Shown here: positions 11,655-25,180 of the stretch, one piece after another
How the letters are laid out: each line of letters begins with the position of its first letter
Numbering within the stretch: the first letter of the stretch is position 1
Source: Margaritispora aquatica
Taxonomy: Eukaryota > Ascomycota > Leotiomycetes > Helotiales > Discinellaceae
Direction: 5' to 3'
NCBI GenBank assembly: GCA_007644065.1
Contig: VJWN01000028.1
Span: forward strand, 310,001-374,000
DNA length: 64,000 bases
The notes under the pieces: model-generated
What the model was told of the DNA's origin: nothing
Databases searched by the model: none
The model's input: the letters and a program-made list of their open reading frames with translations, nothing else
Translations under genes and position numbers: made by a program

Positions 11655-11862
11655 ATGGGTTGGAAGAATCGTCAACGTCTCGCGGACTTCGCCTACTTCC
11701 CCTGCTTCGGATATCAGTGGATAATCCCTCTCAAACAGAAGATACTTGAGCTAGGTATGACATCTGAAGTTCAATAGAAATCTCCTACAATGTAATCTGA
11801 CAGAAGAGCTGCATAATCAACCCGCATACGCCGGCAAATGCTGCTCTTGGGATCACAATTGA
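11655..11862 (+). CDS. Possible small spliced ORF, 52 aa, unknown
   Basis: Exons 11655-11754 and 11804-11862 are joined over a 49-bp intron with GTATGA donor and CTGACAG end. They give a 52-residue peptide beginning MGWKNRQRL and ending CCSWDHN. The splice signals are acceptable and the frame is kept, but the peptide is short, has no recognised domain or signal peptide, and may be a chance open frame or a gene fragment. Confidence 0.25.
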
Positions 11863-14800
11863 GCAACGCGCAACCCCCAATGTCCACTTTCAGGCTGATT
11901 GTACCTGCGTGTCTCTATTCGACCACAACAGTCTTATCGTCATCTTTCACATCTCAACCTTATCTTAACTTCTCCTCAACTTACCCACGCTCTCAAGTCA
12001 GTCCCAGCGAAGACAAGAAACACAGCGTGACTAGCATTGGCAGGTCCCTCCCGCAATCGCACGTTGCTTCCGACATCACTTCATTTATTTCTGTCACATC
12101 TGAGATTTTTCCTGATTTCTTCGATACATAGTATCATGTCTGGGCCTTGGTTTTGTTGCATGTACACCGACATGTGCTTGTATGCTGAGGTACCGGTACT
12201 TCTCCTGTAAGAGCAAGGTTGAGCAGGCAGTGAAATAGACAGCACACCCTCTTCTTTCACACAAATTCAATTAATCAATTGAGTACGATGCAGCAGCAAG
12301 GATGTTGGTCGCCATTACTACTACTTCGAGTTTTTAGACACATGAGAGAAAGAGTTCACCTACAAAATCAATCATTCTAGATCAACGCACGAGTGAGGCA
12401 CAGCTGTGGCAAATGGCAATGATATTTAGCCTTATGAACCTCCAACTTCTCTGACAGAAAAACTATGCTTTCGAATTAGGCACAGGGCCGACCCAACCCG
12501 AACAAGTGGTCGAATCGGGGAATTCTCTGCTGTTGGTTCTCAAACCGGATGGACACGAGCAAACCACCTGCCCAAAAGCTGAGAACACTCAAAGAAAAAC
12601 CAACATTTCCAGATTCTTCTTCTGACCCTTGAGGATGCCCCGGATTTTCGACGCACGAGAATCATTCCATTTTCCATTTATGTGGGACTAACTTCGGCTC
12701 ATAATTCATACTCAATGTGTCCGGCATAGCGGACCGATCGAGCTTGTATGCGGAGTTAATCGTGGAGTGTGATCATTCTTTGCGGCACAGCAACGGGACA
12801 ACGCCCAGCCCAATACCAGAGATCTCTGGAATCGTCAACGGGGAACCGAAGGCCTGGATTCGCAAGCCCGTTCTCCTCACTACTTCGGCGACAACCCTGT
12901 CTGTGAGAGCCGACGATGAAAATTGAGGTGCATAAAGTATCTTTGTGGTTGCTTCCACGACATAATGCACAATATATTTGCATTCTAAATTGTACCTACA
13001 TCTCATCCAATTCCGGTTTTCCGACCGACGTAGAAGAGATTTTCAGTGCATTCAGGCTGGCTTTTACCGTGGTCCCCGAGCGACAAGGCGTCTGCAGTGT
13101 ACTTTGCGATGCAAGATACCTAGTCAAGGGAGGTCTCTTGCTCGGCCTTTCTTCTCCGGGGCAGGGTTTCTCAGCTTCAATTGTATGAATTAAACATGCT
13201 ATCTCAAGGAGGAGACCACGGCATGATTCTACGGCATCATGTCCTGACTTGATCTGTTTGTCTTGCAGCCAAGGAATTTTACGTTTGCAGTACCTCGTGA
13301 AGACTCAAAGACATTCGTTTCCAAGACATGGGAACATCGACGACCCCGCTCCTACTTTCCTCCGCGTTCTGCATTGGTTGCACCCCGCTCTTCATCCCAG
13401 GTCTTGGGGAATGCCAATGGAATGTCGTGGAGACTGGGCAACAAATTTTCTGGCTTTGTGTCACTTGGTGGAACATATCAAAGACAAACGCCTTCAACAA
13501 CCCCCACGAGCTTATTGACGTGACTCAACCCAAGATAAGACGAACACGACCATGACATACTTGATTGGGAATCCCAATACGCCATGGCGTTGCTGCACAC
13601 CATTTCGACTCGAAAGAAATAGTGTTGAAATTTGCATTCCTAGACAATCTAGTCTAAAGAGCTAAAGCAAAAGTAGACTTGTAGATTCGTAGGGTTTTGA
13701 GGTACAAACCAACTTTCCTGGGTTGTACCAAAGATGCACCCAGTACTAGTACTGAGTACCGAAAACGACGGTGCGGATCTGCAAGCACTAGAGTACCAAT
13801 ATCCAGGGTCGCTGTCATCGAAAGCTCAGCTTACATACATGAGGTAACTTGCGTTTCCAGCGAGAATTAGCGAAGACGACATCCAACCAATTCTTCAGCT
13901 GAATGCACAAAGTATGAGTTATGACGAAAAACACGAGATAAGCTCCTCCTCAACAAACCAAAACAGCAATATGTTTTCAAAAGAGCGGTGTCGATATGTC
14001 CAACCAGTTGAAATTTTCGAAGCATTGAATGAGGTTGGCTAGCTTTCCCCGTGGGGTTTAAAGTGGGTGTGGAGAGCCGACCGAATTCGCCAATGATCTG
14101 TCACTAGGGTATTTATAGTGTTGGTTACCTTATCACAAAGTCTTTCAATAGCTTCAAAATGTATATGGTCCCCGATATGATCCGTATATTACCTCTTTAC
14201 TGACATGTGCAACCGCAAAATGAAGCGGCTTCTAGCAGAAATAGCCTACCCATCATTAAAGATCTACAGCTCGTGATCTATGCATGAGCCGTATGCGATT
14301 AATGTCGTGCTACGATAGAATATTGATGCCATATTGTTGAATGCCGCAATTTCGACGGCTGAATTATTTACCAAGACGGACTAGACAAGAGCAAAGGTCT
14401 GATGCGACTTGCTGATCTGTGAGAGCTTAACTGATACTTGTTCCTTATTAGCACCTAGTCAACTATGATACTAAGATACCTTGTAGGCATAGCGTACGAT
14501 ATTCCGCGATGAGATAAGGGAGCATCGGGGTTGAGAGCGGGAAATGCAAGCCTGACGGCAGTGGAGTTTAGATTCAGGGGGTTTATTCTTTTGGTGCTTT
14601 GAGGTTGTGAATTCTCATCTATGAGGCATACGGGAAGTCTGACAACCCCACGATGCAACAGGCATCTAGGCTAAAATCCTCAAATTAACGATTGATGCCC
14701 GCCCGCTCGGAATAACCACTATCTTATTGGTGTTATTGGATATACACTTTTAACTAATTGACGAAAAATCCCAAGATCCAGAAAACAAGACGAGAGCAAT

Positions 14801-15132
14801 GCTACTCTGCAGATTATACAATAAGCGGAACGAGCCGAACTCCAGCGGGGTAACACCCCGCGACGCTCTCCATATTCCAGCGAGCATGATTCCGGACTGG
14901 TATGGGGAGAGAGAAAGGAGAAAGGAGCCGAGTACTGTTGAAGATCGGGATACCTTACGGCTCAGGAGTGGATGTTAATAGATCGACTTCTAGTTTAGAC
15001 AGGCTTGCGGTAGATTGACACGGCTCGGAAGAACATGCTGCTACTGACTCAATGACATCTCATACCTTGTAGGAGGGGTGATCGAGGCGAAGTGGAGGTA
15101 TGAGAACTATCAATCGCTCTACTAAGTTAACA
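11863..15132. other. Intergenic region, no convincing gene
   Basis: Several open frames of 60-97 codons occur (about 11838-12131, 12717-13006 and 13249-13555) on both strands and in overlapping frames. None shows a domain, conserved motif or paired introns. The stretch could contain eroded gene or transposon pieces, but I cannot identify one. Confidence 0.4.
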
Positions 15133-15174
15133 ATCGGTTCCGATGCAATATCTAGTGCTAGTTTCGGAACCGAT
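15133..15174. repeat. Perfect 11-bp inverted repeat with 20-nt loop
   Basis: ATCGGTTCCGA at 15133-15143 is matched exactly in inverted orientation by TCGGAACCGAT at 15164-15174. The spacer is 20 nt. It lies in otherwise featureless sequence. It could form a hairpin or serve as a dyad binding site; no function can be assigned. Confidence 0.8.
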
Positions 15175-18100
15175 CAATACGCATGTCTACTTCTAAATTG
15201 CTTTAGCAAGGCAGGTTAGTGGCAGGCCGCCTCCAGATCCCAACTTCCTTATGATATTGGCATTTTTCTGCAAGATGAAATGCAAAAGTCTTTCAAGGGT
15301 ACCGCCCACGTTTCCCCCGAGCTCCCTTGACTCGCTTAGCAGACCCAGATACTCGAGTATTCGACAATCCACCGGATGCAATACGCCTCCTTCCCCTCTT
15401 CTTCATGTGAGGGGAACGGAATATGTATGCTCCGCACACCCTCACTCTCTCGCTCCGTTCCGCGTGCCGGACCAGGTTCAGCTTCATGGCCAGGGCAGGC
15501 AATTAAGGGGTGAGGAGTTGCGCATCAGGACATCTCTTAAGATGCAGGAAGTCTTATCGACGGGTCTCGCTCGTGAGAATCGAAAGATTGAGAATGGAGA
15601 GAAAGGGGTGTACACTGATCTGCGAGTCACAAGCTCACTCAGCAGGAGGAGGACGAGGAGGTTGTGTGACGACGGGAAGGGAGGAAGTTAATTGTAAGTC
15701 TTGGCTTTTGCTTGTGAGTTGCATTTGTGGTCACACTATGTGCCATTCATCCCTGATGTCTCCTCATACGAGTGTATGCAGGGATATGCAATGCCTTTCC
15801 CTGCTGTTTTCAGGGCCATCATGAATACTTCACCTCATCCATGGGATGTGGTACGAACGAATAGTGATGCGGTCCACCCGCTGTCTGTCACTACGTTGCA
15901 TTGCACTGCACTGCACGAACAGCGAGTGGCTCTAGTGCTAAGTATGTATGTCGTGCAGCGCAGAGAGGTTCCTCTCCTCATGGCTATGCTTGCGAAATCG
16001 TCAAACCAAGGTAATCAGCTATAGTGCGGTACGGATGAATTCCTTCTACTGCTTTGTGTTTCACCTCCTCACGTTTTGTTTACAAGTTTGGGTCAAGCCT
16101 CGCCCGAGGATAGCGTGGGGTTCGTGATACGGTGGAATCTTGGTATCGAGCGAACAGGAGATTTGTGTAAGAGTGTTTACTAAGATTATCTCATGGTTTG
16201 GCGACTGTGATGCAGCTTGGTGTTGTGTCTTGATTGCATGCGGGCAAGTGTCGGCCAGGTCTCTAGCTGATGTCGAGTCTCATCTAGCCTTCTAGACGAT
16301 AGACAGATGGACATGGTTCTGCGAACTTTGCCCTTGCATCTGCTTGTGCTCGCTCGTACACTAATGTGTCTTTCCTCGCATGATATTTCCCCTCCATCAT
16401 GAGACAAACCGCATGGGAAGCTGAGCCTTACTATGCTGCAGAGCCTCAGCCGCAGCCACTATCACTGCCGTTTACCTTTCATTGACTGACTGATCTGAAT
16501 CTTCAGAGCCGCATTTGAGCAAATATAAGCTTTCGCTTTCGGCCCTTCCCCTGCCTTCTATTACTCGTGAAGATACATTCGACCAGGTACTCCACGAACG
16601 TTGCCTGGCCCACTTAGCCACTGGTTGAGTGGTTTCGCTTCGAGTCAACTGTCGCCTAAATGATAGAAGCGAACACCTCGGAGAGAGGAGAACACATGGA
16701 CACAGTAGGCTCGCTACGTATCTGGCCGGTATCTGGCCTCTCACAGGCAACCTTGGGGGATGAATCGGAGGGTGCAGTGGGTGTTGTGTTGGATCAATGA
16801 GTGGGCGATGTACAGTACCGGTCAGATTCGGTGCTGATTGACGACTACCTTGACCAGACAATCGTCAGATCAGATGAGAACTGATGTGATGGTACCCCCC
16901 GAGGTTGTCAGCTACTATGGATGTACGGTACTGTACCTGAGTTTGGTAGGGGTGGAGAGGATGGTGGAGACAACGGCCATGGCATGGCATGGGCTGTCTG
17001 GCATAATATGAGATTTAGCCGCTCGTGAGCATGGTTTTGAATGTAAGTGGGGATGGATGTAAGAGCTATAAGGTGCGGTATATGTAAGTGGCAAAGTAGG
17101 TGAGAGGCTAGGTACGGAGGCATGAAATTTATTGCCTGCTGTACTAGGTGAGCGCGCAATAAATGGGATCGATCTTTTGGATGAATGTCGAATTTGGACT
17201 TCAGGGCTTGGAGTCTGTGTCTCGTGTATGCAGCTTATCACGCTTTGGTCCATGGAGGAGGTCGAGGATGAGGTCAGAGGAGAAAGGAGAAAGGAGAGTA
17301 GAGTCGGTACTTCGATACCTCAAGCCGGTACGGACGTATGTACACGCGCATATGCATACGTGTGCGTGTGCGTTTAATCTATGTTGTTAGACGATGCACA
17401 GATGTAGGGTTGCATTTATGGTCTTACGGTTAAGCTTGACTTCGAAGTTGCGGATGAGGATATCCTGACGATGACCATAATATGGTATGGTGGTCATGGT
17501 CGCGATCGTGATCGTGATGGTGGTGGTATTAGATATGCAGGCACGGTGGGGCAGGCCACATAAGCGAGCAAGCGAGTAAGTGATTGAGTGAGCATGTGTG
17601 AACATGTGTCGATGCTGTGCAGTGCTGTGATAAGGATATAGTGGCATAAGGTATAGTATGGTGAACTAAGGGGTGTTATCTAAAGTGTAGATGGAAATTT
17701 AGATGTGGGTGCGAGGCATGCTTGTCGGGTATTGAAGTACCAACTAGGTATGGCTATTGAGCGACATGAGGCTATTGAAAGGACCTGGGTACTTGGATTT
17801 TAACTGGTTAGCTGGTCTGGTGTTGTATGGGTTAGGGTGCAACGAGTCAAGAAAGATAGGATGAATGGTAATTGCCATTGCTTGTTTTCTTGTCATGTAC
17901 GTCGGGAATGCGATGGCGTTGAATAGGCAAGAGAACGACGAGGACCACAAGTATGGAGAGGATCGTGGGAGAGGCGACAGCCGGGAGGAAGGCTTTCCCG
18001 AACCGATTCTTTATGTTATCTTGGTTTCAGCTCTGTTCAGCTCCTCTGGCGCAACTGTCGCTCCTCTTTTAATGTCTCAGTGGTATGTATGCAGGACCAA

Positions 18101-19540
18101 TTTCGTGGTCTCGCGGTCTCGTGATGGGTGTGCTACAACCCAACAGAGGAAATATATACTGTACGTCCGTAGGCTCACGGCAAAGATTTCCATGTCTTCT
18201 AAATTGCAGTTGGCTCTGCTCTCCTCTTGTCTTTACCCCGCAAGATGTTGGTTCTTAGTTTGGCTGTACTTGTGTTGGTGGCGTATGTGGAATACGGGGA
18301 ATTCGGTTAAGGTTGAGAAATACTCCGTATGTACGTACCTAGATGCTGGGCAGGTACCAAGTACCGACGACCTGACTTCTAGCTCGACTTGGGGTTGTAC
18401 CATCTCTCTGTAAATTATTAATTTGTCTTCTCGACTGTGTTGAAAACAGGTGTTGCTCTGTGCGGTCGGTGTCAGTAGGATATGTGCTAGGTTGAGGAGG
18501 TGAGATGCATTTCGAGGACTAGAGGTGTGTTATAGTGCCAAAGTGCTGTGAGAGTGATGATTGGATATGTGGAGGTAAAGTGAATACTTAATTCTAGCAT
18601 GGTATCGTCTACCGCTAAGACAGCTCTACTAAAACAGGTCTAAGAGAAGGCAGTGTTGCAGATGATCACCAACCCATACATAAACTTCGACCTTGTCTCC
18701 GGAGCACGCCACACACGCAGGACAGAATTATACCCTACCATCATATTCATTCGTACACTTCTGACAAACTATTTACATGAGTAAATTAAGGGATTTAAGT
18801 GCATAGGCTTTGTTTTTTCCCGAAAAATCTTGAACTGCGAATACCTACTCGCTTACTAGAACTAGTTCTAACTCATCACTTGAGTAGTCCGGCCAACTCA
18901 GAACTCGCACTGAATACTCACACAGATAAGCGAGCAACCAAGGTAGCAATCAAGCAAGCAGGTTGATTCAACCGATTGACGACCATGGGGAATCCTGCTG
19001 CCCTTGTTCTACTTGTGCTACCTTAGGTTCGTATTGTGCTACTTAACCTTTCTCACTACCCTGGGACAATAGAAAATCGGACGAAAGCACAAGAAAGGAT
19101 AGACTCACGACAAGCTGTGAGCAAAATTAATTAATAGAACGTCGAGTTCTTACTCTGACGTGCATATTTCGATATGAATGAGATCAGCATGCAGTGAGAT
19201 GGAGAGGAAGATGCGAATGTGTGCGGAGGACTAATGAATGATACAAGCATTTCAATGTTTTCTTACCACACTCGCCACAGTCATATCATTTCAGTCTCAT
19301 CTCTATCCCTCTCCATCTCATTTCTATCGTCACATCTCGTCCATCTATCCCTCGGATTCCCGAACAGGTCAGATCCAAACCCCAGATCAATCTCACCACC
19401 TCCACCATGAGCGCCACCTCCATCGCGATCACCAGCTCCATCCCCATCCCCATGTCTCCCTAATATAATATAATATAAACGACAGACGGGCAAACCCCAC
19501 GCTCGTGCAACTCTCAAACACAAAACACAAAACACAGCTC

Positions 19541-19567
19541 ATGCCATGCCATGCCATGCCATGCCAT
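19541..19567. repeat. (ATGCC)n pentanucleotide microsatellite
   Basis: Five tandem ATGCC units plus a partial sixth. A CATCCC/CATCCA-rich tract follows at about 19640-19680. Confidence 0.85.
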
Positions 19568-22005
19568 ACGCCTCAACACCTCACACCTTGCACGAGGTAG
19601 ATAGAGGACGGAGGTATACGACCGGAATATCATTTCGATCTCCATCCCCATCCCCATCCACATCCACATCCACATCCCCACGCAAACCCCAAGGCCGGAA
19701 AATCCGTCCTCAGTCTCCGGCAGCACAGACAGGGAGGGGAGGTAGGGACGGACAGCCAGAGCAGCAGCGGCTGAATCGGCGGGGAAGCTGGGGTATGCGT
19801 TGCCGTGCCGCTGTCAGGCATGTGTTGGTGTGTGATCCAGCATGTCGAAGCATCTCGGGTGCGGTGGGTGGGTGCGGTTGCGGGTGGAGAAATGGCTTGG
19901 AAGGAAGAGAGAGAGAGAGATATGGGGGAGATGGAAGGATGGAAGGATTGACTGGAACTAGAAGGATGACAGGATGCTGGAAGTGGTGGAAGGATAGGAT
20001 AGGATAGGATGGGATGTGTTGGAAATGGCCTTGGAATTGGAGATGAGGATGAGGATGAGGAAATGAACAGGGTAGTTGGTTACATGCGGAGGTTTACTTT
20101 ACTTTCTTCCGGTGGCATTTATTATCATGGCATGGGATGATGGCATGTACCTCATACGACAACGTGAGAGATGAGACGAGATGAGAAGAGACGGTGAGAG
20201 AGGAGAAGTGAGGCAGGCAAGCAAGCAGAATTGAATCTTCCCGTTTTCGAGAGTCTAGAGGCCAGACTCCAGGACCGGTACTCCGTGTTTACTGTACCGA
20301 GTGGATTCTTTCGTCTCCATCTCCATCCATCCATCCATCCATCGATACTTTGTGCAAGTACCAATCGAGACCTACGTGTATGTCTGTCGATGTGTATGCA
20401 TAAGTATTTGTATAACATATGGTCAGTACCTCGGGTACACAAACCAACAATTAAGTACATATGTACCCAAACGGCACAAGTTTCACTTTTTACCTCTACC
20501 TCTTCCTGTAACTCTACCTGTACCTCTCCCCTCAAAATCAAAGTCGCGGTACTTCGGGTAAAGCATGTTTTTATGTACGTTGGGATGTATCCGTACAAAT
20601 CTCCGATCCAACGACCGCATGTGAACGTCCCTCCACTCCACCCCACACACGAAGTTCGGCAAACAAAAGACGACGACGGAATGCTAAAAGGCGATTTCCT
20701 CCCCCCCTCTTCTTCTACCTTTGATATATTAATCCTGATATAGGATACGTACATGCATGCTTGTGCTGCGAGAGTACCAGATCGCCTGCCTATCTACCTA
20801 CCTACCTATGGTAAGGACACATACGTACAGTAGAGCGAGGCAAGCAAGGTAATTTCGCACACTCGCAAGACTCGCTGTTTTGAAAAGACGAAACGAAGAC
20901 AAGACATGGAAGCGGATGATCTTGGCGCTAGATAGAATGCGACATTGAATCTTACAGCAGTGCAATGCAACGGTGCAAGGCAAGGCAAAGCGCAAGCCAA
21001 GGCAAGGAACCTAGATGAGATCTCAATCCTACTTATCTTACTTTACCCCACGAAAGTAGTGTACTTTACCTAGTCAGCGGATATCAATCCTACCTGGCCT
21101 AGCCTGGCCTGTCTGGTCTCGCGAGTAGATGTATCCTTTTCTCCTCCTTGCTACAAGCTACATATATGCTACCTAGCTACGAACCTTACCGAACCCCAGT
21201 TTTCCCTATCTTACCCCAGCTTCTTCTTCCTCTTCTTCTTCTCCTCATTCACTCACCCCTTGACTCAGTGGGGGGTCGTTCTTGAAACTGGGAGCAAAGA
21301 GAAGGGGAAGAGAGAAAAAAAAGTTCGAGATTGCTGCAACATGTGCCACGGAGGGAGATGTACCGAATAGCTTTCTGCCCTCGCTTCGCGTTTTTTTGGT
21401 CATGCCATGCCATGCACTTCGTCCCCTGTCTCTACCCTTCTCCTCAACCCAACTCAAGTCAACTCAATTCACGGAGATTTTATTTTGCCCTGTACTGCAC
21501 TGCACTACACTGCTGCACCGCAGTTTATTTGCACTTCAACTTCTCTTCCCTGCTGTTCTTCGTTCGTGATTAAACCTTGTGCATGAATAAAACCTATATA
21601 CAGGACAGTATAGTGTAGTACAGCACAGTACAGCACAGTACAGTACATTACAACAACTCCAACCCCGAGTTGTACTACATGCGTCCTCAGATGCATATCC
21701 ATCCATCTATACAATCCATGGATATTGACCCTACCTTACCTACCTACCTACCTATGCATATACACACACGCACCACCAGGTTAGGTAGATTAAGTAGCTT
21801 AGCATAGGTAAAATAGCTTAGCTTCTAGCATGTGACATGGTTGGAACGAGAGTGAACCCATTCAATGCAAACACAATAGAACACAAACACCGAAAGTAAC
21901 ACTCACACTCACACTACCACCACCACCAAAGCAAACTCAAAGCTAGATCGCTCACCCCATCCCATGTGATGAACACTTAAAATCGAGTATTCACGTGTCA
22001 AGGTC

Positions 22006-22052
22006 CCTACCTACCTACCTACCTACCTACCTACCTACCTACCTACCTACCT
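22006..22052. repeat. (CCTA)n tetranucleotide microsatellite
   Basis: About 11.7 perfect tandem copies of the 4-bp unit. Shorter copies of the same unit or its complement recur at about 20797-20814, 21735-21757, 22291-22340 and 26020-26048. Confidence 0.95.
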
Positions 22053-22290
22053 TTACCTAGGCATCAAACGAGAGGAGGGAAAAGGATATAAATGGAATGA
22101 ATAATAAATATATCAATGAATAAATAAATAGATAAATAGACCGCGTGATAGCGCCCAGTGAAGTAAAATACCTAATCTGAAATACCTACCTAATCAGATT
22201 TAAAATCTAATCCGATCCAAATCCAATCTGAATCTAATCTCCAAGTAGAGGCATGTGTTCATATTCAAATGTCTCGTCTCACTTTAAACT

Positions 22291-22340
22291 TTGAGCTTAG
22301 GTAGGTAGGTAGGTAAGGTAAGGTAAGGTAAGGTAGGTAA
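22291..22340. repeat. GGTA / GGTAA tandem tract
   Basis: Tandem TAGG and GGTAA units in the complementary orientation to the 22006-22052 array, about 240 bp away. The two could pair as an imperfect inverted repeat. Confidence 0.75.
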
Positions 22341-23460
22341 GGGTGCGCACGAGGTCAAAACTCCGCTGCTGTGGTATTTGGTTAGTGGTAGTGATGGTGG
22401 TGGTGCTGCTGGAAGATAAAGTTTGAATCACAAGACCAAGACCAATGGAAGACAGACATATGATCATGACATGTGAAAACCAAGTAAGACTATAGGAAAA
22501 ATCAAGATACGAAGAAAAAGGTTGTTTGCTTAGAAATCAGGATCAGGATGTTGATGTTGTGTGTTTGATTCATTCCAAGCTTCCTCTGCTATACATCCCC
22601 AAATCTAGCTACTAGGTAAGGTATCTCCTCAGCAAGCCAGCCTTGTAACACCCACGCACCACGACAGACAAAGCTGCCATACACCCCACACACACTCACA
22701 CACAAACAAGTGACCCAACTCCGCATGATCGTGAATCGGAATCTGATTTAGAAGAAATGATCTTGAGATCAATCCCCCCCCCTCGGAAATCCCGAAAAAG
22801 CGCCCTTTCCAGGCCCCAGTCCCTTCCCATCCATCTAAATTGCAGTAGAAAACAAAAAAGAAACGCGAAACATCATCGTATAAAGATAATAAGTTAGAAT
22901 GAACACATAAGTCGTGCCAATCAACCAGTGAATCTCCCTCAGCCTTACAAGGCTTTGCGAAAGTTGCGGGCTTTGCTATGATAGTCAAATTCGTGTTATG
23001 ATATCCAACCAAACGGAACATAGTCCACAGGGAACGAGCCGTGAAAAGGAAGAAAATGATACCTTGGCTGGCACGAACCACGGAGAAAAGCAAAATTCAA
23101 AAATGACCACCCACCAATCCATCCCCTGAAAAATCAAATCGTAGAAACAGTAAAGCAAAAAGTCTATAGTGCGCAAGATACGCAATTCGCTGTTCTATAC
23201 ATACACCGGCATCCGCAATCATCCAAAACGAGAAAATCAAAACATAAAAGGATGTTCCCGTAACCTAAGTTACGAAAAGACACCCAGCCGTTAAGTGGAG
23301 AGGACTCGAGTCTCGTCGGTGGGAAAGGGGTGGTGGTTCTCCGTCGCGAGCTCGAGGATATTATCGATTGCGTTTTGGTTTTTTTGCTTTGGTTGCTTGA
23401 AGCTACCCTCCATTGAAACGCCTCGTTTGTGCCGTCAGGCAATCCGTCTATATTCCCTCC

Positions 23461-23493
<33 letters not shown>
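23461..23493. repeat. (GTA)11 microsatellite
   Basis: Eleven perfect GTA units just downstream of the creA stop (58 bp beyond it). It probably lies in the creA 3' UTR. Confidence 0.95.
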
Positions 23494-23550
23494 TGCAATC
23501 TTGATTCAAAAGATTGAGAAATCGAGTTGAAAACATTCCAATCCCTGCGA

Positions 23551-24849
23551 TCATGTTCGGTCCATCAGGTCCCCTCCCGCGATGCTGCCTGTCGTACTGC
23601 TTTGACCACTGTTGTTGAATCCATTCTCGCCTGAGCTCAGCAGATCTTGCACCGCCACCTTTGGAACTTGGGGAATTGGGAGTTTTCTCTGCGTGCCATC
23701 GGTTCTCGACATGATATCGCTGATCGAGAGACCGGATCTAGGGGCGGCAGACGGAGCGGGGCTGTTGTGGTACTGGCCATCCAGGTGTTGTGGCTCCATG
23801 GGGGCCAGCGCTGGAGTGTGCTGTAGGCTCAAGTTGCGGATCCCTGGGAGGTCAAAGCCTCCGTGGTATGGTCGCAGACGAGGTGAGTGTCCTGGGGTGA
23901 CGGCTGGCGTAGCGAGAGGTGTGTGGTCGGGTGTCGGTGATAGAGAGTCGTTTTGAGAAAAGGTGGGAGACGACGGTGCAGTGCTGTTGGGTGAATTTGG
24001 TCTCGAACGCTTCACGGCACGATGTCCATAACCCTCGTCATCGTCCTGAGAATGGCGGTTGTGTGTCATGGCATACGCCGAGAGCGAGGGGAGGTGATTC
24101 CTGCTGTTGTGACTGCTGTGGCTGTAGTATGGGTGATGCCTCGCCCCGTGGTGAGGGTGATGTGGTGCCGAAATGCTCCCCTCTCGCTCCACCTGGGTCG
24201 CCGCCGTGGCCAGCATGTCGATGGGACCGTTGTTTGGGCTTCCACCGTGACTCCGGCCGTACTGACTGAGGCCACCGGCGGAGTGATTCTGCGCATAGCT
24301 GGCGAAGGAGTGCGGCGGCGAGACGTTGGGCGAGCCCACGGCCGACGCTGGTGCTGATCTCGACATGCTCTTGTTTGGGGGTGGCATCATTTGTGCTAAT
24401 GATGAGACGTGTTGATCCATCCCATTGTGCACTCCCTGGTGAACGGACTGCTGCTGCTGGGTCTTGTTACTCCTTCTCGAGTTGGGGTTGTTGTGTATCC
24501 TCGAGTGTCGAGTCAACTCGTCGGATCGTGAGAATCGTTTCGTGCAGCTGGGGAACTGGCAGGCGTGAGGTTTCTCTCCCGTGTGAGTTCGAATATGTCT
24601 GGTTTGATGCTCTAAGCGGTGGAATGCCTTATCGCACAACGGACACTTGTATGGTCGTGGCAGATCTTGTCGGTCACCCTCGTGTTGGCCCATGGACATG
24701 GGCATCATTTGTACGGCTGCCATCTCTGCGAGTCTCTGTTGCTCGTGAATCTCGGCCAATTTCCTCCTTGCCGCTTCCTGATCCTTCTCGAGGGACGACT
24801 GAGGATTCAGCAGGTTGTGAAGACCGTTGGTGGAATTTGCGCGTTGCAT
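23551..24849 (-). CDS. creA: Carbon catabolite repressor CreA, Cys2His2 zinc-finger transcription factor
   Basis: A single uninterrupted exon of 432 aa, the usual size for filamentous ascomycete CreA/CRE1. Two adjacent Cys2His2 fingers carry the CreA/Mig1 recognition sequence. Finger 1 uses Cys69, Cys72, His85 and His89 (with [10 protein letters not shown]). Finger 2 uses Cys97, Cys102, His115 and His119 (with [10 protein letters not shown]). The linker is [11 protein letters not shown] short basic region (NPNSRRSNK) follows. The middle is Ser/Pro/His-rich and probably disordered. Near the C-terminus [15 protein letters not shown] (from about residue 392) matches the conserved repression region. 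By family knowledge the protein binds SYGGRG sites and represses genes for alternative carbon sources in glucose. The gene stands alone in about 29 kb of repeat-rich DNA. The upstream region contains candidate CreA sites and possible uORFs, listed separately. Confidence 0.96.
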   Translation of the reverse strand: MQRANSTNGLHNLLNPQSSLEKDQEAARRKLAEIHEQQRLAEMAAVQMMPMSMGQHEGDRQDLPRPYKCPLCDKAFHRLEHQTRHIRTHTGEKPHACQFPSCTKRFSRSDELTRHSRIHNNPNSRRSNKTQQQQSVHQGVHNGMDQHVSSLAQMMPPPNKSMSRSAPASAVGSPNVSPPHSFASYAQNHSAGGLSQYGRSHGGSPNNGPIDMLATAATQVEREGSISAPHHPHHGARHHPYYSHSSHNSRNHLPSLSAYAMTHNRHSQDDDEGYGHRAVKRSRPNSPNSTAPSSPTFSQNDSLSPTPDHTPLATPAVTPGHSPRLRPYHGGFDLPGIRNLSLQHTPALAPMEPQHLDGQYHNSPAPSAAPRSGLSISDIMSRTDGTQRKLPIPQVPKVAVQDLLSSGENGFNNSGQSSTTGSIAGGDLMDRT

Positions 24850-24995
24850 GTGATCGCCGCCGCAGCGATGGGGGGGGGGATGTGAATGAGGCTCTCTATT
24901 AAATTTCCTCCAACTCGATTACAATGTCCGGATGATGGATATGATGGGAGAAATTCTGTGTGGTTGGTGAAGTATATATTTCGAGAAGAGTGCAA
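24807..24995 (-). other. Candidate uORF overlapping the creA start codon
   Basis: A 62-codon frame starts 146 nt upstream of the creA ATG and ends 42 nt inside creA, in a different frame. If the mRNA leader reaches 24995, ribosomes using this ATG would bypass the creA start. It has no protein-like features, and its effect depends on an unmapped transcription start. Confidence 0.35.
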
Positions 24996-25048
24996 ATGGG
25001 TATATTTATTTTGGGAGGTAGAGTTGAAAAAGTTGGAAAAAAGTCGAA

Positions 25049-25069
25049 GGTGGTGGTGGTGGTGGTGGT
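25049..25069. repeat. (GGT)7 microsatellite
   Basis: Seven perfect GGT units on the plus strand, which is ACC on the creA-coding strand. It lies about 200 nt upstream of the creA start. Confidence 0.9.
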
Positions 25070-25147
25070 AGTTATATTGAGAGGCAAGTGGTGCTTTTTT
25101 TTTCTGGTAGTGTGTCGGGGGGTGATGGCGGTAGTAATAGTAATAGT

Positions 25148-25180
25148 GGTGGTGGTGGTGGTGGTGGTGGTGGTGGTGGT
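25148..25180. repeat. (GGT)11 microsatellite
   Basis: Eleven perfect GGT units about 300 nt upstream of the creA start. Degenerate GTA/GCA units (about 25245-25275) follow nearby. Confidence 0.93.

Larger units (their letters stand above)
15175..23550. other. Repeat-rich gene desert, downstream side of creA
   Basis: About 8.4 kb with no supported gene. Open frames are numerous but low-complexity, follow the microsatellites, and are usually open in several frames at once. Conspicuous are ATGCC, CATCC, CCAT, TACC/GGTA and GTA tandem tracts and many copies of GTACAGTAC-like sequence. The last part should contain the creA 3' UTR. Confidence 0.55.

Noticed and set aside
12717..13555. Cluster of overlapping frames possibly from a gene or transposon remnant
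   Set aside because: Frames overlap on both strands, with no recognisable motif and no terminal repeats.
22006..22340. Terminal inverted repeats of a MITE (CCTA array facing a GGTA array)
   Set aside because: Both are simple microsatellites. No target-site duplication or unique internal sequence was found.
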